From Promicromonospora sp. MEB111 (lineage in GTDB: Bacteria; Actinomycetota; Actinomycetes; Actinomycetales; Cellulomonadaceae): DNA of 64,000 bases. The translations under genes and the position numbers were made by a program. A model generated the notes under the pieces. The model was not told where the DNA came from, searched no databases, and was given only the letters and a program-made list of their open reading frames with translations. The DNA lies in assembly GCF_030209445.1 (NCBI RefSeq), contig NZ_JARVSD010000006.1, forward strand, positions 97,121 to 161,120, in the 5' to 3' direction. Shown here piece by piece: positions 34,436 through 42,556 of the stretch; position 1 is the first letter of the stretch; the number at the start of each line of letters is the position of its first letter.

Positions 34436-34924
34436 ATGACCCAGGCAGCCCAGGTCGGCACCGTCTACCAGAACAGCCAGGAGCTCCTCGACGCCGACCT
34501 GCCGCACCTCAGCATCGCCCTGGACGCGAGCGGCTACGCGATCCAACGGGACCGGGACGGCAACTGGTACAGCGTGTCGTCCGTGGGCCCGTCCGACCTC
34601 GCGGGTGTCTACACCGTGATCCACCTGCCGGCCGAGCCCCTGCCCGCCACCTACGGGTCGGTCGTCATCACGGACAACGGCACGCCCTTCATGCGCCGCT
34701 GGGACGCCGCGACCGACGAGCGCTTCGGCGTCGAGCACTGGATCGGGCCCGACGGCGTCACCGTGACCGACAGCCACCTGCGGCACCTCGGCATCGCCCG
34801 GGCCTGGGACGCGAGCATGCCGGGCGGCACGTCGCGGCTCGGCGGCCGGCGTCGTCGTTCCCGCGCGACCCCGGAGACGCCGGGGCGCGACGACTCCCAC
34901 CCGCGGACGCCGACGGCGTCATGA
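34436..34924 (+). CDS. Hypothetical protein with basic C-terminal tail
   Basis: 162 residues. Start 34436 is fixed by AAGGAG nine bases ahead; an ATG at 34394 has no such site. Soluble, no signal. Segments such as SIALDASGYAIQRDRDGNWYSVSSVGPSDLAGVYTVIHLP and GSVVITDNGTPFMRRWDAATDERFGVEHWIGPDGVTVT suggest a beta-rich fold. Residues about 125-162 are Arg/Pro/Thr-rich and probably disordered. No family recognised. The stop overlaps that of the convergent SDR gene by 6 bp. Confidence 0.7.
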   Translation: MTQAAQVGTVYQNSQELLDADLPHLSIALDASGYAIQRDRDGNWYSVSSVGPSDLAGVYTVIHLPAEPLPATYGSVVITDNGTPFMRRWDAATDERFGVEHWIGPDGVTVTDSHLRHLGIARAWDASMPGGTSRLGGRRRRSRATPETPGRDDSHPRTPTAS

Positions 34925-36391
34925 GCCGGCGGCGGCGTGCGCCGCCGCGCGGGCGATGTTGCGCTGCATGCCGCCGAACACGATGCCGTGGAACGGGCTG
35001 ATCGCCCACCAGTAGAGCTGCCCGGGCAGCCCGCGCGGCAGGAAGACGGCGCGCTGGCGGAACGTCGGCCGCTCGGCGGTCTCGTCCTCGACGGACAGCT
35101 CCAGCCAGGCCAGCCCGGGCAGGCGCATCTCGGCGCGCAGCCGCAGCAGGCGGCCCGGCACGATCTTCTCCACCCGCCACCAGTCGAGCGCGTCGCCGGG
35201 AGCGAGGTGGTGCGGGTGCCGGCGTCCGCGCCGCAGCCCGGGCCCGCCGAAGAGCCGGTCCATGGCGCCGCGGGCCACCCAGCCCAGGCGCCAGGAGTAC
35301 CAGCCGTGGGCGCCACCGATGCCCTCGATCACCGTCCACAGCGCCTCGTTCGTGGTGTCCACCACGCTCGACCGGTCGTCGACCAGCAGGCTCCCGCCGG
35401 CCCAGTCCGGGTCGTCGGGCAGCGGGTCGGACGGTGCGCCGGGCACGGAGGCGGACAGCCAGCTCGTGCGCACGTCGAGGTCCCGGATCCGGGCGAGTGC
35501 GAGCGCCACCGCCCCGTCGAAGTCGATGAGCCCCTCGGGCGGGTCGGGCACGTACTCCTTGATGTCGTCCTCCTGGGCCACCACCTCGTGCACGAGCGAC
35601 CCCACCAGGGGTCGTGCGATTCCCGGAGGCACGGGGGTCACCAGGCCCACCCAGAGGCTGGCCAGCCGTGGGGTCAGCACGGGGACGGCCCGGATCACTC
35701 GCGGGCGCAGCCCCGCGACGGCGGCGTAGCGCTGCATCATCTCGCTGTAGGTGAGCACGTCGGGGCCGCCGATGTCGAAGCCGCGGCTGACGCCGGCCGG
35801 GACGTGCGCCGCGCCGACCAGGTAGCGCAGCACGTCGCGCACCGCGATGGGCTGGATGCGGTTGTTGATCCAGCGCGGCGCCACCATGGCCGGCAGCCGC
35901 TCGGTGAGGTAGCGCATCATCTCGAACGACGCGCTGCCGGAGCCGAGGATCACGGCGGCCCGCAGCACGACGGTCGGCGCGCCGCCGTCGAGCAGGATCT
36001 GCTCGACCTCGCGGCGGGACTCCAGGTGGGGTGAGAGCCGCTCGCCCTCGGGGTAGAGCCCGCCCAGGTAGACGACGCGCCCGACGCCGGTCTCGCGCGC
36101 CACGACGGCGAAGCCACGGGCGGTGGCGCGGTCGCGCTCGGCGAACCCCGGCCCCGCCCCGAGGGCGTGGATCAGGTAGTACGCGACGTCGACGCCGTCG
36201 AGCGCCCGCCGCAGGTCTGCGCGGGAGGTGGCGTCGCCCTCGACCACCTCGACGTCGTCGGACCACTCGCGCGAGGCGACGCGCTCCGGATGGCGGGCGA
36301 GCACGCGCACGTCGTACCCGGCGGCGAGCAGCTCGGGCACCAGCCGCCCGCCGATGTACCCGGTGGCTCCGGTCACGAGGACACGGGACAT
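34919..36391 (-). CDS. NAD(P)-binding SDR-like protein fused to DUF2867
   Basis: 490 residues. The N-terminal half is an atypical extended SDR/NmrA-like Rossmann domain: VLVTGATGYIGGRLVPELLAAG at residues 4-25, VEGDATSRADLRRALDGVDVAYYLIHA and VYLGGLYPEGERLSPHLESRREVEQIL. Residues about 320-485 match DUF2867 (ALWTVIEGIGGAHGWYSWRLGWVARGAMDRLFGGPGLRRGRR, PGDALDWWRVEKIVPGRLLRL, FRQRAVFLPRGLPGQLYWWAISPFHGIVFGGMQRNI). This two-part architecture is common in actinobacteria, with unknown substrate. It diverges from the TspO-like gene across 131 bp that contain several TA-rich hexamers. Confidence 0.9.
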   Translation of the reverse strand: MSRVLVTGATGYIGGRLVPELLAAGYDVRVLARHPERVASREWSDDVEVVEGDATSRADLRRALDGVDVAYYLIHALGAGPGFAERDRATARGFAVVARETGVGRVVYLGGLYPEGERLSPHLESRREVEQILLDGGAPTVVLRAAVILGSGSASFEMMRYLTERLPAMVAPRWINNRIQPIAVRDVLRYLVGAAHVPAGVSRGFDIGGPDVLTYSEMMQRYAAVAGLRPRVIRAVPVLTPRLASLWVGLVTPVPPGIARPLVGSLVHEVVAQEDDIKEYVPDPPEGLIDFDGAVALALARIRDLDVRTSWLSASVPGAPSDPLPDDPDWAGGSLLVDDRSSVVDTTNEALWTVIEGIGGAHGWYSWRLGWVARGAMDRLFGGPGLRRGRRHPHHLAPGDALDWWRVEKIVPGRLLRLRAEMRLPGLAWLELSVEDETAERPTFRQRAVFLPRGLPGQLYWWAISPFHGIVFGGMQRNIARAAAHAAAGS

Positions 36392-36522
36392 GTCACGACA
36401 CCAACTTTCTCCAGAACAGGAAGCTGAGCAGATTACTAGATAGGCTAGGCATATCGGCCGGGCGGTGGCTTGCTGGGGCAGGTACAGGGGGCCGCCCGGC
36501 CCGTCCCGAGGAGGGCCGCACC

Positions 36523-37317
36523 ATGCAGGAGAAGTCCCGCGACCGCGTCGAGCGGATCGTCGTCACCGTCAGCTTCGTGGTCTGCGTCATCGGTTCCATG
36601 ATCGGCGTGGGGGTGTTCGGCGGCACGCCGGTCTCCTCGGCGGCCGGGGGAGCACTGGACACCGACGCCACCCTGCTCGCGCCGGCGTCGGCGGCGTTCT
36701 CGGTGTGGACCGTGGTCTACGTGGGGCTGGCGGGGTACACGGTGCTGCAGTGGTTCGACGGCCCCACGCCGCGGGCGCAGGCGCGGCAGCGGCGCCTGCG
36801 CCTGCCGGTGGCGGGGACGATGCTGCTGAACGCGGCGTGGATCCTGGTGGTCCAGGCCGGCTGGCTCTGGATGAGCGTGCTCGTCATCGGGGCGCTGCTC
36901 GTGCTGCTGGGCCGCGTGTTCGTGATCCTGCTGCGCACCCGCGCGAGCGGACCGCTGGACCGCGTCCTGGTGGACGGGGTGCTCGGCGTCTACCTCGGCT
37001 GGGTCTGCGTGGCCACCGCGGCCAACGTCGCGGCGGCGCTCACGAGCGCCGGGTTCGACGGCGGGGGCCTCGCGCCCGAAGGGTGGGCGGTCGCGGTCCT
37101 GGTGGCGGTGGGGGCGGTCGGCGTCGCCCTGGCCGTGCGGGGCGACGGCCGCATCGCCGTGGCCCTGGCCATCGCCTGGGGCCTGTCCTGGATCGCGGTG
37201 GCGCGGTGGGACGGTACGCCCGCCTCCGCGCCGACGGCGGCCGCGGCGGTCGCGGTCGCCGCCGTGGTGCTCGCGGTGACCCTGGGCGTGCGCGTGCGTG
37301 CCGTGGTGCGCGCCTGA
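36523..37317 (+). CDS. TspO/MBR-like multi-spanning membrane protein
   Basis: 264 residues; ATG 36523 with GAGGAGG upstream. About seven hydrophobic helices: VVTVSFVVCVIGSMIGVGVFGG, FSVWTVVYVGLAGYTVLQWF, GTMLLNAAWILVVQAGWLWMSVLVIGALLVLL, a pair around GVLGVYLGWVCVATAANVAAAL, and a final Ala/Val-rich pair. The layout W-x-x-VY...LLNAAWI...GW resembles the tryptophan-rich TspO-like family of actinobacteria. Ligand unknown. It converges on the next gene with 7 bp between stops. Confidence 0.75.
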   Translation: MQEKSRDRVERIVVTVSFVVCVIGSMIGVGVFGGTPVSSAAGGALDTDATLLAPASAAFSVWTVVYVGLAGYTVLQWFDGPTPRAQARQRRLRLPVAGTMLLNAAWILVVQAGWLWMSVLVIGALLVLLGRVFVILLRTRASGPLDRVLVDGVLGVYLGWVCVATAANVAAALTSAGFDGGGLAPEGWAVAVLVAVGAVGVALAVRGDGRIAVALAIAWGLSWIAVARWDGTPASAPTAAAAVAVAAVVLAVTLGVRVRAVVRA

Positions 37318-37324
37318 TGGTGCG

Positions 37325-37984
37325 TCAGCCGGTGGGCGGCAGCACGTAGTCGGTGCCGAGCGCCAGCCACGGCGCGGCGAGCGCGACCACGAGCAGGACG
37401 AGGAAGACGAGGACCTGGCGGCTGTGGCGTACCCGGCCGGCGGCGACGGCGGCCAGGACGACGAGCACCAGGGCGGCGAGACCCACCAGCCAGCCGCGTT
37501 CGACGGTGTCCGCCGCCCAGATGCCCAGGCCGGCGTCGAGCGCCCGGTCGCCGAGGTCGCGGCTGGTGGTGGGGTCGCCGAAGGTGAGGCTGACGAACGC
37601 CGCCTGGACCACGGCGACGGCGTGCACGGCGACGAACATCGCGCTCGAGAGCCGGGCCCGGGGGCCGTGCCGCCACCGGTGTGCGAGCACCAGGGCGGCG
37701 AGCACGAGCGCCGGGGCGACGAAGAGCACGTACGCGGCCGCATAGAGCCCGACATAGGCCGTGCTGCCGTCCACGGCGAGCGGGGTGCCGTTCCCGCCCG
37801 GGGTGCCGAGCCAGGAGGCACGGTCGAGCGCTCGCCACGAGGCCGGGCCGAGCCCGAACAGGACGGCCAGCAGCAGCAGGGCCGCACCGGCGGCCAGCCA
37901 GCCGCCGGTGCGGCCGGTGAGACGGTCGTAGCCCAGGACCGACGCGAGCAGGTCGTCCTGGGTGCGCTCCGGTGCGGGTTCCAT
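37325..37984 (-). CDS. Integral membrane protein of unknown function
   Basis: 219 residues with about five membrane helices (LAAGAALLLLAVLFGLG, AYVGLYAAAYVLFVAPALVLAALVL, MFVAVHAVAVVQAAFVSLTF, GWLVGLAALVLVVLAAVAAG, VLVFLVLLVVALAAPWLAL). The N-terminus is short and acidic and the second loop is rich in Gly. I recognise no family. It lies 41 bp downstream of the GH30 gene on the same strand and might be read through from it. Confidence 0.65.
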   Translation of the reverse strand: MEPAPERTQDDLLASVLGYDRLTGRTGGWLAAGAALLLLAVLFGLGPASWRALDRASWLGTPGGNGTPLAVDGSTAYVGLYAAAYVLFVAPALVLAALVLAHRWRHGPRARLSSAMFVAVHAVAVVQAAFVSLTFGDPTTSRDLGDRALDAGLGIWAADTVERGWLVGLAALVLVVLAAVAAGRVRHSRQVLVFLVLLVVALAAPWLALGTDYVLPPTG

Positions 37985-38025
37985 GCGCAGGACTCTACTG
38001 GCGCGCGGCCATGGACCGGCCCGGC

Positions 38026-39918
38026 TCAGCCCACCCGCGTGAGCCGGAAGGTCTGCGCCGCGGAGCCGGTGCACGGCTGCTGCGTGAACCGGGTCCCGTC
38101 GGCGCCGGTGGCGGAGCCGAGCGTGAGGCAGGCGCCGCTGTGCCGGGCGGTGAAGGTGACGCCGCCGCCCGTCGTCGTCGGCCGCCACTGCTGGTTGGTG
38201 CCGCCGACGTACGACCAGAGGTGCACGGCCGTGCCGCTCGCGACCGCCCCCGGACCGCCGGCCACGTCCCAGACCTTGCCGGCGTGCTGGTTGGCCACCT
38301 GATACCAGCCGTCCGACGTGGGCGTGAAGCGCCAGCGCTGGTTCGCCTGTGCGGCGGCGCCGCAGGTCCACTGCTGCAGGCCGGTGCCGTCGGCGGTGCC
38401 CCAGTCGGCGGCGTCCAGGCACTTGCCGCCCGCCGACGAGCTGACCTGGTACCAGGAGGCCGGGTCCGGGTCGGCCGGGGTGGTGGTCGACTGCGGGTCC
38501 CAGGTGTAGGTGGCCACGGCCCGGCCGGGCAGGGTGTGGGTCAGGGAGCGGCCCTCGTCGGTGATCGAGAACGTGCGGCTGCCGGAGGAGGCGTTCACGA
38601 CGTACGCCACGCGGGTGCCGTCCGGGTTCTGGAAGACGACGTTCTGCAGGCCGCCGGACTGCTCGCTGGTGGAGCCGATGCGGCGCGCCCCGGCGTCGAT
38701 GAACCTGGTCAGGTGGCCCAGCACGTAGAACTCGGCGTTGCGCGTCACGGTGCCGCCGGCGATCTGGACGACGCCGTTGCAGCGGGTGCCGCAGTGCCCC
38801 TGGTGCGGGCCGCCGTTCTGGTCGAGCGCGAGGTTCCAGCTGATCGTCGTCTCCCCGCCGTTGCGCATGTTGCGCACCACGAGGTTCTCCGCGTGCCAGA
38901 CCAGGGTGTCTCCGAAGGTGTTCGCCGCGTCGTCGCTGTCCGTGCCGGAGCACTCGGTGAAGTACACGCGCTTGCCCGCCGCGACCACCTGGGCCTGTGC
39001 CTCGGGGGAGCCGCCGTAGCAGTGGAAGGCCGCGCCGACCACGCGGGAGATGCCCTGGGTGCCCGAGAAGACCTCCAGCGGGTAGTCGGGCCGGTCCCAG
39101 TTGTGGTCGTAGGCGAAGATCTGCGTGCCCAGCCCGGCGCTGGTCAGCCGGGCGTCGAGCACCCGGAGGAACTGCGCCTGCTCGGCCGCCGACATGCTCA
39201 TCGACGGGTAGCTCGTGGCGAAGAGCGGCTCGTTCGCCACCGTGAGGTCGCTCAGCGTCACGCCCTGCTGGGCGTACGCCTGGATCGTGCGGACCAGGTA
39301 GTCGGCGTACTCGTCGTAGTTCTCGACGCGCAGGCTGCCGCCGTTCAGCGAGCCGCCGGACTTCATCCAGGCCGGCGGGGACCACGGGCTGCCCATGAAC
39401 CGGATGTTCGGGTTGATCGCCAGGGCCTGCCGCAGCACGGGCAGGATCTGCTGCTGGTCGCGGGCGATGCCGAACTGACCGGGCGTGTCCTCGTAGGTGT
39501 AGAAGCCACCGGAGTTGAAGTCCGTGCTGCCGAGCGGCTGGCGCAGGTAGTTGAGCCCGATGCCGTCGCCGGCGCGGGAGAACAGCGACCGCAGCAGCGT
39601 GTCGCGGGTGCCGGCGGGCAGGCCGCTGATCAGCGACGCCGACGCTTCGGTGACGGACGCCCCGGCGCCGGTGAAGCGCTGGGACACCTGGCCCGGGCTC
39701 ACCCGGATGTCGGTGGCCTGCGGGCCGGTGTCGAACGCGATGGTGCCGCCGTCGGTCAGCCTGCGGCTGCCGTCGGCGGTGGTGACCCAGACGTGTGCGC
39801 TGGTCGGGGCGGCGGCGGCCGAGCTCACGGCCGGGCCGATGCCGACGGCGCCGACGGCCAGGGCGCTCAGCGTGGCGAGCGCCGTCCGGACGGGCCCGGT
39901 GCGGGTGGTGCGCGTCAT
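38026..39918 (-). CDS. Secreted GH30 glycosidase with C-terminal ricin-type (CBM13) lectin domain
   Basis: 630 residues; ATG 39918 with GGGAG upstream. Sec signal about 1-37. GH30 (beta/alpha)8 plus side beta domain: RFTGAGASVTEASASLI, RFMGSPWSPPAWMKSGGSL, acid/base E230 (TVANEPLF) and nucleophile E322 (YFTECSG). The barrel is followed by the beta-structure typical of GH30_1/GH30_3 (VVNASSGSRTFSITDEGRSLTHTLPGRAVATY). Residues about 485-628 are a ricin-B/CBM13 domain with CLDAADWGTADGTGLQQWTC and NQQWR repeats. Activity could be endo-beta-1,6-glucanase or glucosylceramidase-like. A TetR gene diverges from it and an 11-bp-arm palindrome sits between. Confidence 0.92.
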   Translation of the reverse strand: MTRTTRTGPVRTALATLSALAVGAVGIGPAVSSAAAAPTSAHVWVTTADGSRRLTDGGTIAFDTGPQATDIRVSPGQVSQRFTGAGASVTEASASLISGLPAGTRDTLLRSLFSRAGDGIGLNYLRQPLGSTDFNSGGFYTYEDTPGQFGIARDQQQILPVLRQALAINPNIRFMGSPWSPPAWMKSGGSLNGGSLRVENYDEYADYLVRTIQAYAQQGVTLSDLTVANEPLFATSYPSMSMSAAEQAQFLRVLDARLTSAGLGTQIFAYDHNWDRPDYPLEVFSGTQGISRVVGAAFHCYGGSPEAQAQVVAAGKRVYFTECSGTDSDDAANTFGDTLVWHAENLVVRNMRNGGETTISWNLALDQNGGPHQGHCGTRCNGVVQIAGGTVTRNAEFYVLGHLTRFIDAGARRIGSTSEQSGGLQNVVFQNPDGTRVAYVVNASSGSRTFSITDEGRSLTHTLPGRAVATYTWDPQSTTTPADPDPASWYQVSSSAGGKCLDAADWGTADGTGLQQWTCGAAAQANQRWRFTPTSDGWYQVANQHAGKVWDVAGGPGAVASGTAVHLWSYVGGTNQQWRPTTTGGGVTFTARHSGACLTLGSATGADGTRFTQQPCTGSAAQTFRLTRVG

Positions 39919-39958
39919 TGCGACTCCCTCGGTGGGTGGACAGTGAGCGCCACCCTAT

Positions 39959-39988
39959 CCCTACCTACCAAGCACTCGGTAGGTAGGG
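39959..39988. promoter_or_regulatory. Large palindromic operator between GH30 and tetR
   Basis: CCCTACCTACC (39959-39969), 8-nt spacer AAGCACTC, then GGTAGGTAGGG (39978-39988): perfect 11-bp arms. The centre (ACCAAGCACTCGGT) has the ACC-N8-GGT form common in TetR-family sites. It is located to block both divergent promoters. Confidence 0.8.
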
Positions 39989-40015
39989 GTTCCTCGTACC
40001 CGTAGACTCGCTCGG

Positions 40016-40639
40016 ATGACACGAGAAGCCGGGAGCACCAGGACGCGGCGTCCGCCCGCGGAGCGCCGGGCGGAGATCCTGCGCATCGCCATGGAGACGT
40101 TCGCGGAGCGCGGGTACCAGAGCGCGTCGCTCGCGGAGATCTCGGCGCGGGTCGGGCTGACCCAGGCCGGCGTGCTGCACTACTTCTCGTCCAAGGCCGG
40201 GCTGCTCACCGGCGTGCTCGACCTGCGCGACTCGACCGACATCGAGGAGCTCGGCAACGAGCGCCCCCGCGGCCTGGCGTTCCTGCGCCACCTCGTGGAG
40301 ACCACGCGGCGCAACACCACGCGCGAGGGGATCGTGCGGCTCTACACCGTGCTCGCCGCGGAGAGCGTGACGGCCGAGCACCCGGCGCAGGAGTACTTCC
40401 GCGACCGGTACCAGGGGCTGCTCGCCCTCGTGGTCGAGGCGCTGGAGGAGGCCCGGTCCCTGGGTGAGATCGCGGACGACGTGGACACCGCGACGACCGC
40501 CCGGGTGATCGTGGCGACCATGGACGGCCTGCAGCTCCAGTGGCTGCTGGAGCCCGGCTCGGTCGACATGGCGCAGGCCACGGAGCTGGCGATCGTCCGG
40601 CTGATCGGTCGCGACCTGCCGCCCGCGCCGAGCCGCTAG
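40016..40639 (+). CDS. TetR-family transcriptional regulator
   Basis: 207 residues. The N-terminal HTH reads RRAEILRIAMETFAERGYQSASLAEISARVGLTQAGVLHYFSSKAGLLTGVLDLR (about 18-72), a classical TetR_N domain. The C-terminal ligand domain is all-helical (IVRLYTVLAAESVTAEHPAQEYFRDRYQGLLALVVEALEEAR and VIVATMDGLQLQWLLEP). It diverges from the GH30 gene, and the palindrome at 39959-39988 lies 28 bp ahead of its start, so autoregulation and control of GH30 are likely. The stop overlaps that of the convergent lipoprotein gene by 4 bp. Confidence 0.94.
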   Translation: MTREAGSTRTRRPPAERRAEILRIAMETFAERGYQSASLAEISARVGLTQAGVLHYFSSKAGLLTGVLDLRDSTDIEELGNERPRGLAFLRHLVETTRRNTTREGIVRLYTVLAAESVTAEHPAQEYFRDRYQGLLALVVEALEEARSLGEIADDVDTATTARVIVATMDGLQLQWLLEPGSVDMAQATELAIVRLIGRDLPPAPSR

Positions 40640-41427
40640 GCGCTCGGCCCGGCGTTGCCGTCCGGCTCCGCGCCGTCGGGCTCCGCGCCGTAGGACGTCG
40701 CCAGGTCCGCCACGTCGTGGGCGTAGGACACCGAGCGGTTGTAGGCCCCCAGCGCCGCGGTCCAGCCGTCGTCGGTGGTCACGTCGCCGCCGCTCTCGCA
40801 CAGGTAGTGCGCCGCGGTCAGCACCGCGTCGTCGATCTGGTGCGGGTCGGCCCGGCCGTCCAGGTTCCCGTCCTGCGCGTGGTCGCCCCAGGTGGTCGGG
40901 ATGAACTGCATCGGGCCGACGGCGCGGTCCCACCGCACGTCGCCGTCGAGCTCGCCCTCGTCGGTGTCGAGGATCTCCATGACCCCCTCGCTGCCGTCCA
41001 GTGCGATGCCGATGATCGGCGGGCTCACCAGTCCGTCGGCATCGGTGCTCGCCCCGAGGTAGCTGCCGTGGATCGACTCCACCGCGCCGATGCCGGCGAG
41101 CGTGTTCCAGCCGAGGCCGCACTCCGGGAGGGTCTCGGCCAGCCGGAGCGACGCCCCGGCGTAGGCGGCCAGCGCCCGCCGCGGGATCCCCGTGCGCTCC
41201 GCGGTGTCGCGCAGCCATTCCGGGTCGGCCAGGTCGGCGACCGGGACGGTGCTCCCGTCCCCGCCGGAGGCCCCGGACCCACCGTTCTCGCCGGACACGG
41301 GCACCCGCTGCGCCGGCGCGGGCGGGTAGTCCCGCTCCAGCACCTCGGGCCACGTCCTCCCGCCCGGGGAGCAGGCGGCCAACAGCAACGCAGCCGCGCA
41401 GACGACGGCCCCAGCTCGTGCTCTCAC
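40636..41427 (-). CDS. Lytic transglycosylase-like lipoprotein (MltB/SLT family)
   Basis: 263 residues from GTG 41427. Lipoprotein signal with lipobox LLAAC near residue 19. After a Gly/Ser/Pro linker, the catalytic part reads WLRDTAERTGIPRRALAAYAGASL, GLGWNTLAGIGAVESIHGSYLGA (Glu of AVES is the likely acid), AVGPMQFIPTTWGDHAQDGNLDGRADPHQIDDAVLTAAHYLCESGGDV and ALGAYNRSVSYAHDV. This is the peptidoglycan lytic transglycosylase fold of actinobacterial secreted MltB-like proteins. It would cleave glycan strands at the cell surface. Start chosen where the hydrophobic signal begins; a longer TTG start seems unlikely. Confidence 0.88.
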   Translation of the reverse strand: MRARAGAVVCAAALLLAACSPGGRTWPEVLERDYPPAPAQRVPVSGENGGSGASGGDGSTVPVADLADPEWLRDTAERTGIPRRALAAYAGASLRLAETLPECGLGWNTLAGIGAVESIHGSYLGASTDADGLVSPPIIGIALDGSEGVMEILDTDEGELDGDVRWDRAVGPMQFIPTTWGDHAQDGNLDGRADPHQIDDAVLTAAHYLCESGGDVTTDDGWTAALGAYNRSVSYAHDVADLATSYGAEPDGAEPDGNAGPSA

Positions 41428-41524
41428 GGTGCTGACGCTACGGCCGGGCCGCGCCGATCCGGAAGCCCATGACAAGACCTCCCGCAAACGTGCGCTTTTC
41501 CGGCTGCCGCCCGGCCCGCCCCGG

Positions 41525-42400
41525 TCACCCCACCGGGCGGGTGTGCACGACCAGGACGGGGCACGGCGCGGCCCGCAGCACGGCGTCGGGCACGCTGCGC
41601 AGCATGCGGCCCAGCACCGAGGGGTGCCGGCGCCCGCCCACGACGACGAGGTCGTCCGGGGCCAGGTCCTCGAGCAGCGCGCCCGCCGGGTCGCCGCGCC
41701 GGATCGCCGTCGTGGACGTGACCTGCGGGTACTTCTCCGACCACCGGGCCACCTGGTCGGCCACCTCGGCCCGGGCCGCCTCGTGCCACGTCGCTGCGAC
41801 GGGGTCCGCCTGGTAGAGCGCCGAGCTGATCGGGTCCGTGCCCGTCACGTGCACCACCTCCAGCGGGCAGCGGCGTGCGGCGGCCTCGGTGAACGCCGCG
41901 CCCAGCACGTCGGGCTCGTCGTCCCGGGCGATGCCCACGCGGATCCGGCGCGGGTCGCCGGTCGTCGCGCCCGCCGGCACCACGACCACCGCCCCCGGGG
42001 ACGCCGCCGCCAGCGCCGACGACGTGGAGCCGAGCAGCACCCGGTCGAACGAGTCCAGCCCGCGGCGGCCCACCACCACGAGGTCGCAGGTCCGCGACCG
42101 CTGGCTCAGCACGTGCGCCGCGGTGCCGGGCAGGACCAGCACCTCGACGTCGCGGCCGCCCGGCCGGCGCCCGCCGAGCCGGGCGCGTGCCGCTCCCGCG
42201 GCCCGCTGGGCCTCGTCGCGGCCGTCCCGGATCGGGTCGCCCAACCCGGGTACGGGCGCGGCCGGCGTGGCATGGGTCGCCACCACCGTCAGACGCGCCT
42301 CGTGCACGTCAGCGGCGTGGGCCGCCCAGTCGAGCGCGGACAGGCTCTCCTGGGACCCGTCGACGCCGACGACGATGCCCCGGTACCAGGTGATGGTCAT
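41525..42400 (-). CDS. Tandem universal stress protein (two USP domains)
   Basis: 291 residues; ATG 42400 with AAGGAG upstream. Domain 1 (about 5-145) starts GIVVGVDGSQESLSALDWAA and carries the ATP-binding VVGRRGLDSFDRVLLGSTSSALAAASPGAVVVVP (G-2x-G-9x-G-S/T pattern). Domain 2 (about 155-290) ends with VVVGGRRHPSVLGRMLRSVPDAVLRAAPCPVLVVH. Two-domain USPs of this type are the most abundant products of DevR/DosR regulons in mycobacteria. A matching DevR-type box lies 94 bp upstream, shared with the divergent sensor kinase. Confidence 0.94.
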   Translation of the reverse strand: MTITWYRGIVVGVDGSQESLSALDWAAHAADVHEARLTVVATHATPAAPVPGLGDPIRDGRDEAQRAAGAARARLGGRRPGGRDVEVLVLPGTAAHVLSQRSRTCDLVVVGRRGLDSFDRVLLGSTSSALAAASPGAVVVVPAGATTGDPRRIRVGIARDDEPDVLGAAFTEAAARRCPLEVVHVTGTDPISSALYQADPVAATWHEAARAEVADQVARWSEKYPQVTSTTAIRRGDPAGALLEDLAPDDLVVVGGRRHPSVLGRMLRSVPDAVLRAAPCPVLVVHTRPVG

Positions 42401-42493
42401 GATCGTGCTCCTTACCCCTCGCACTTCCTGTGCTCACCACCAGCACACCAGCCGCCGGCTGCGCCCGGCAGAGCCGGGAGACCCCGCCGTCCC

Positions 42494-42507
42494 GGGACGA
42501 AGGTCCC
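42494..42507. promoter_or_regulatory. DevR/DosR-like box between usp and sensor-kinase genes
   Basis: GGGAC-GAAG-GTCCC has the 5-4-5 geometry and arm sequence of the mycobacterial DevR box core (GGGAC-N4-GTCCC). It lies 94 bp from the USP start and 50 bp from the kinase start. Confidence 0.7.
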
Positions 42508-42556
42508 GCGTGCCGCTCCCCGCGCCCGCGCGCTAGCGTGGCCCCGGGAGGTGCCG

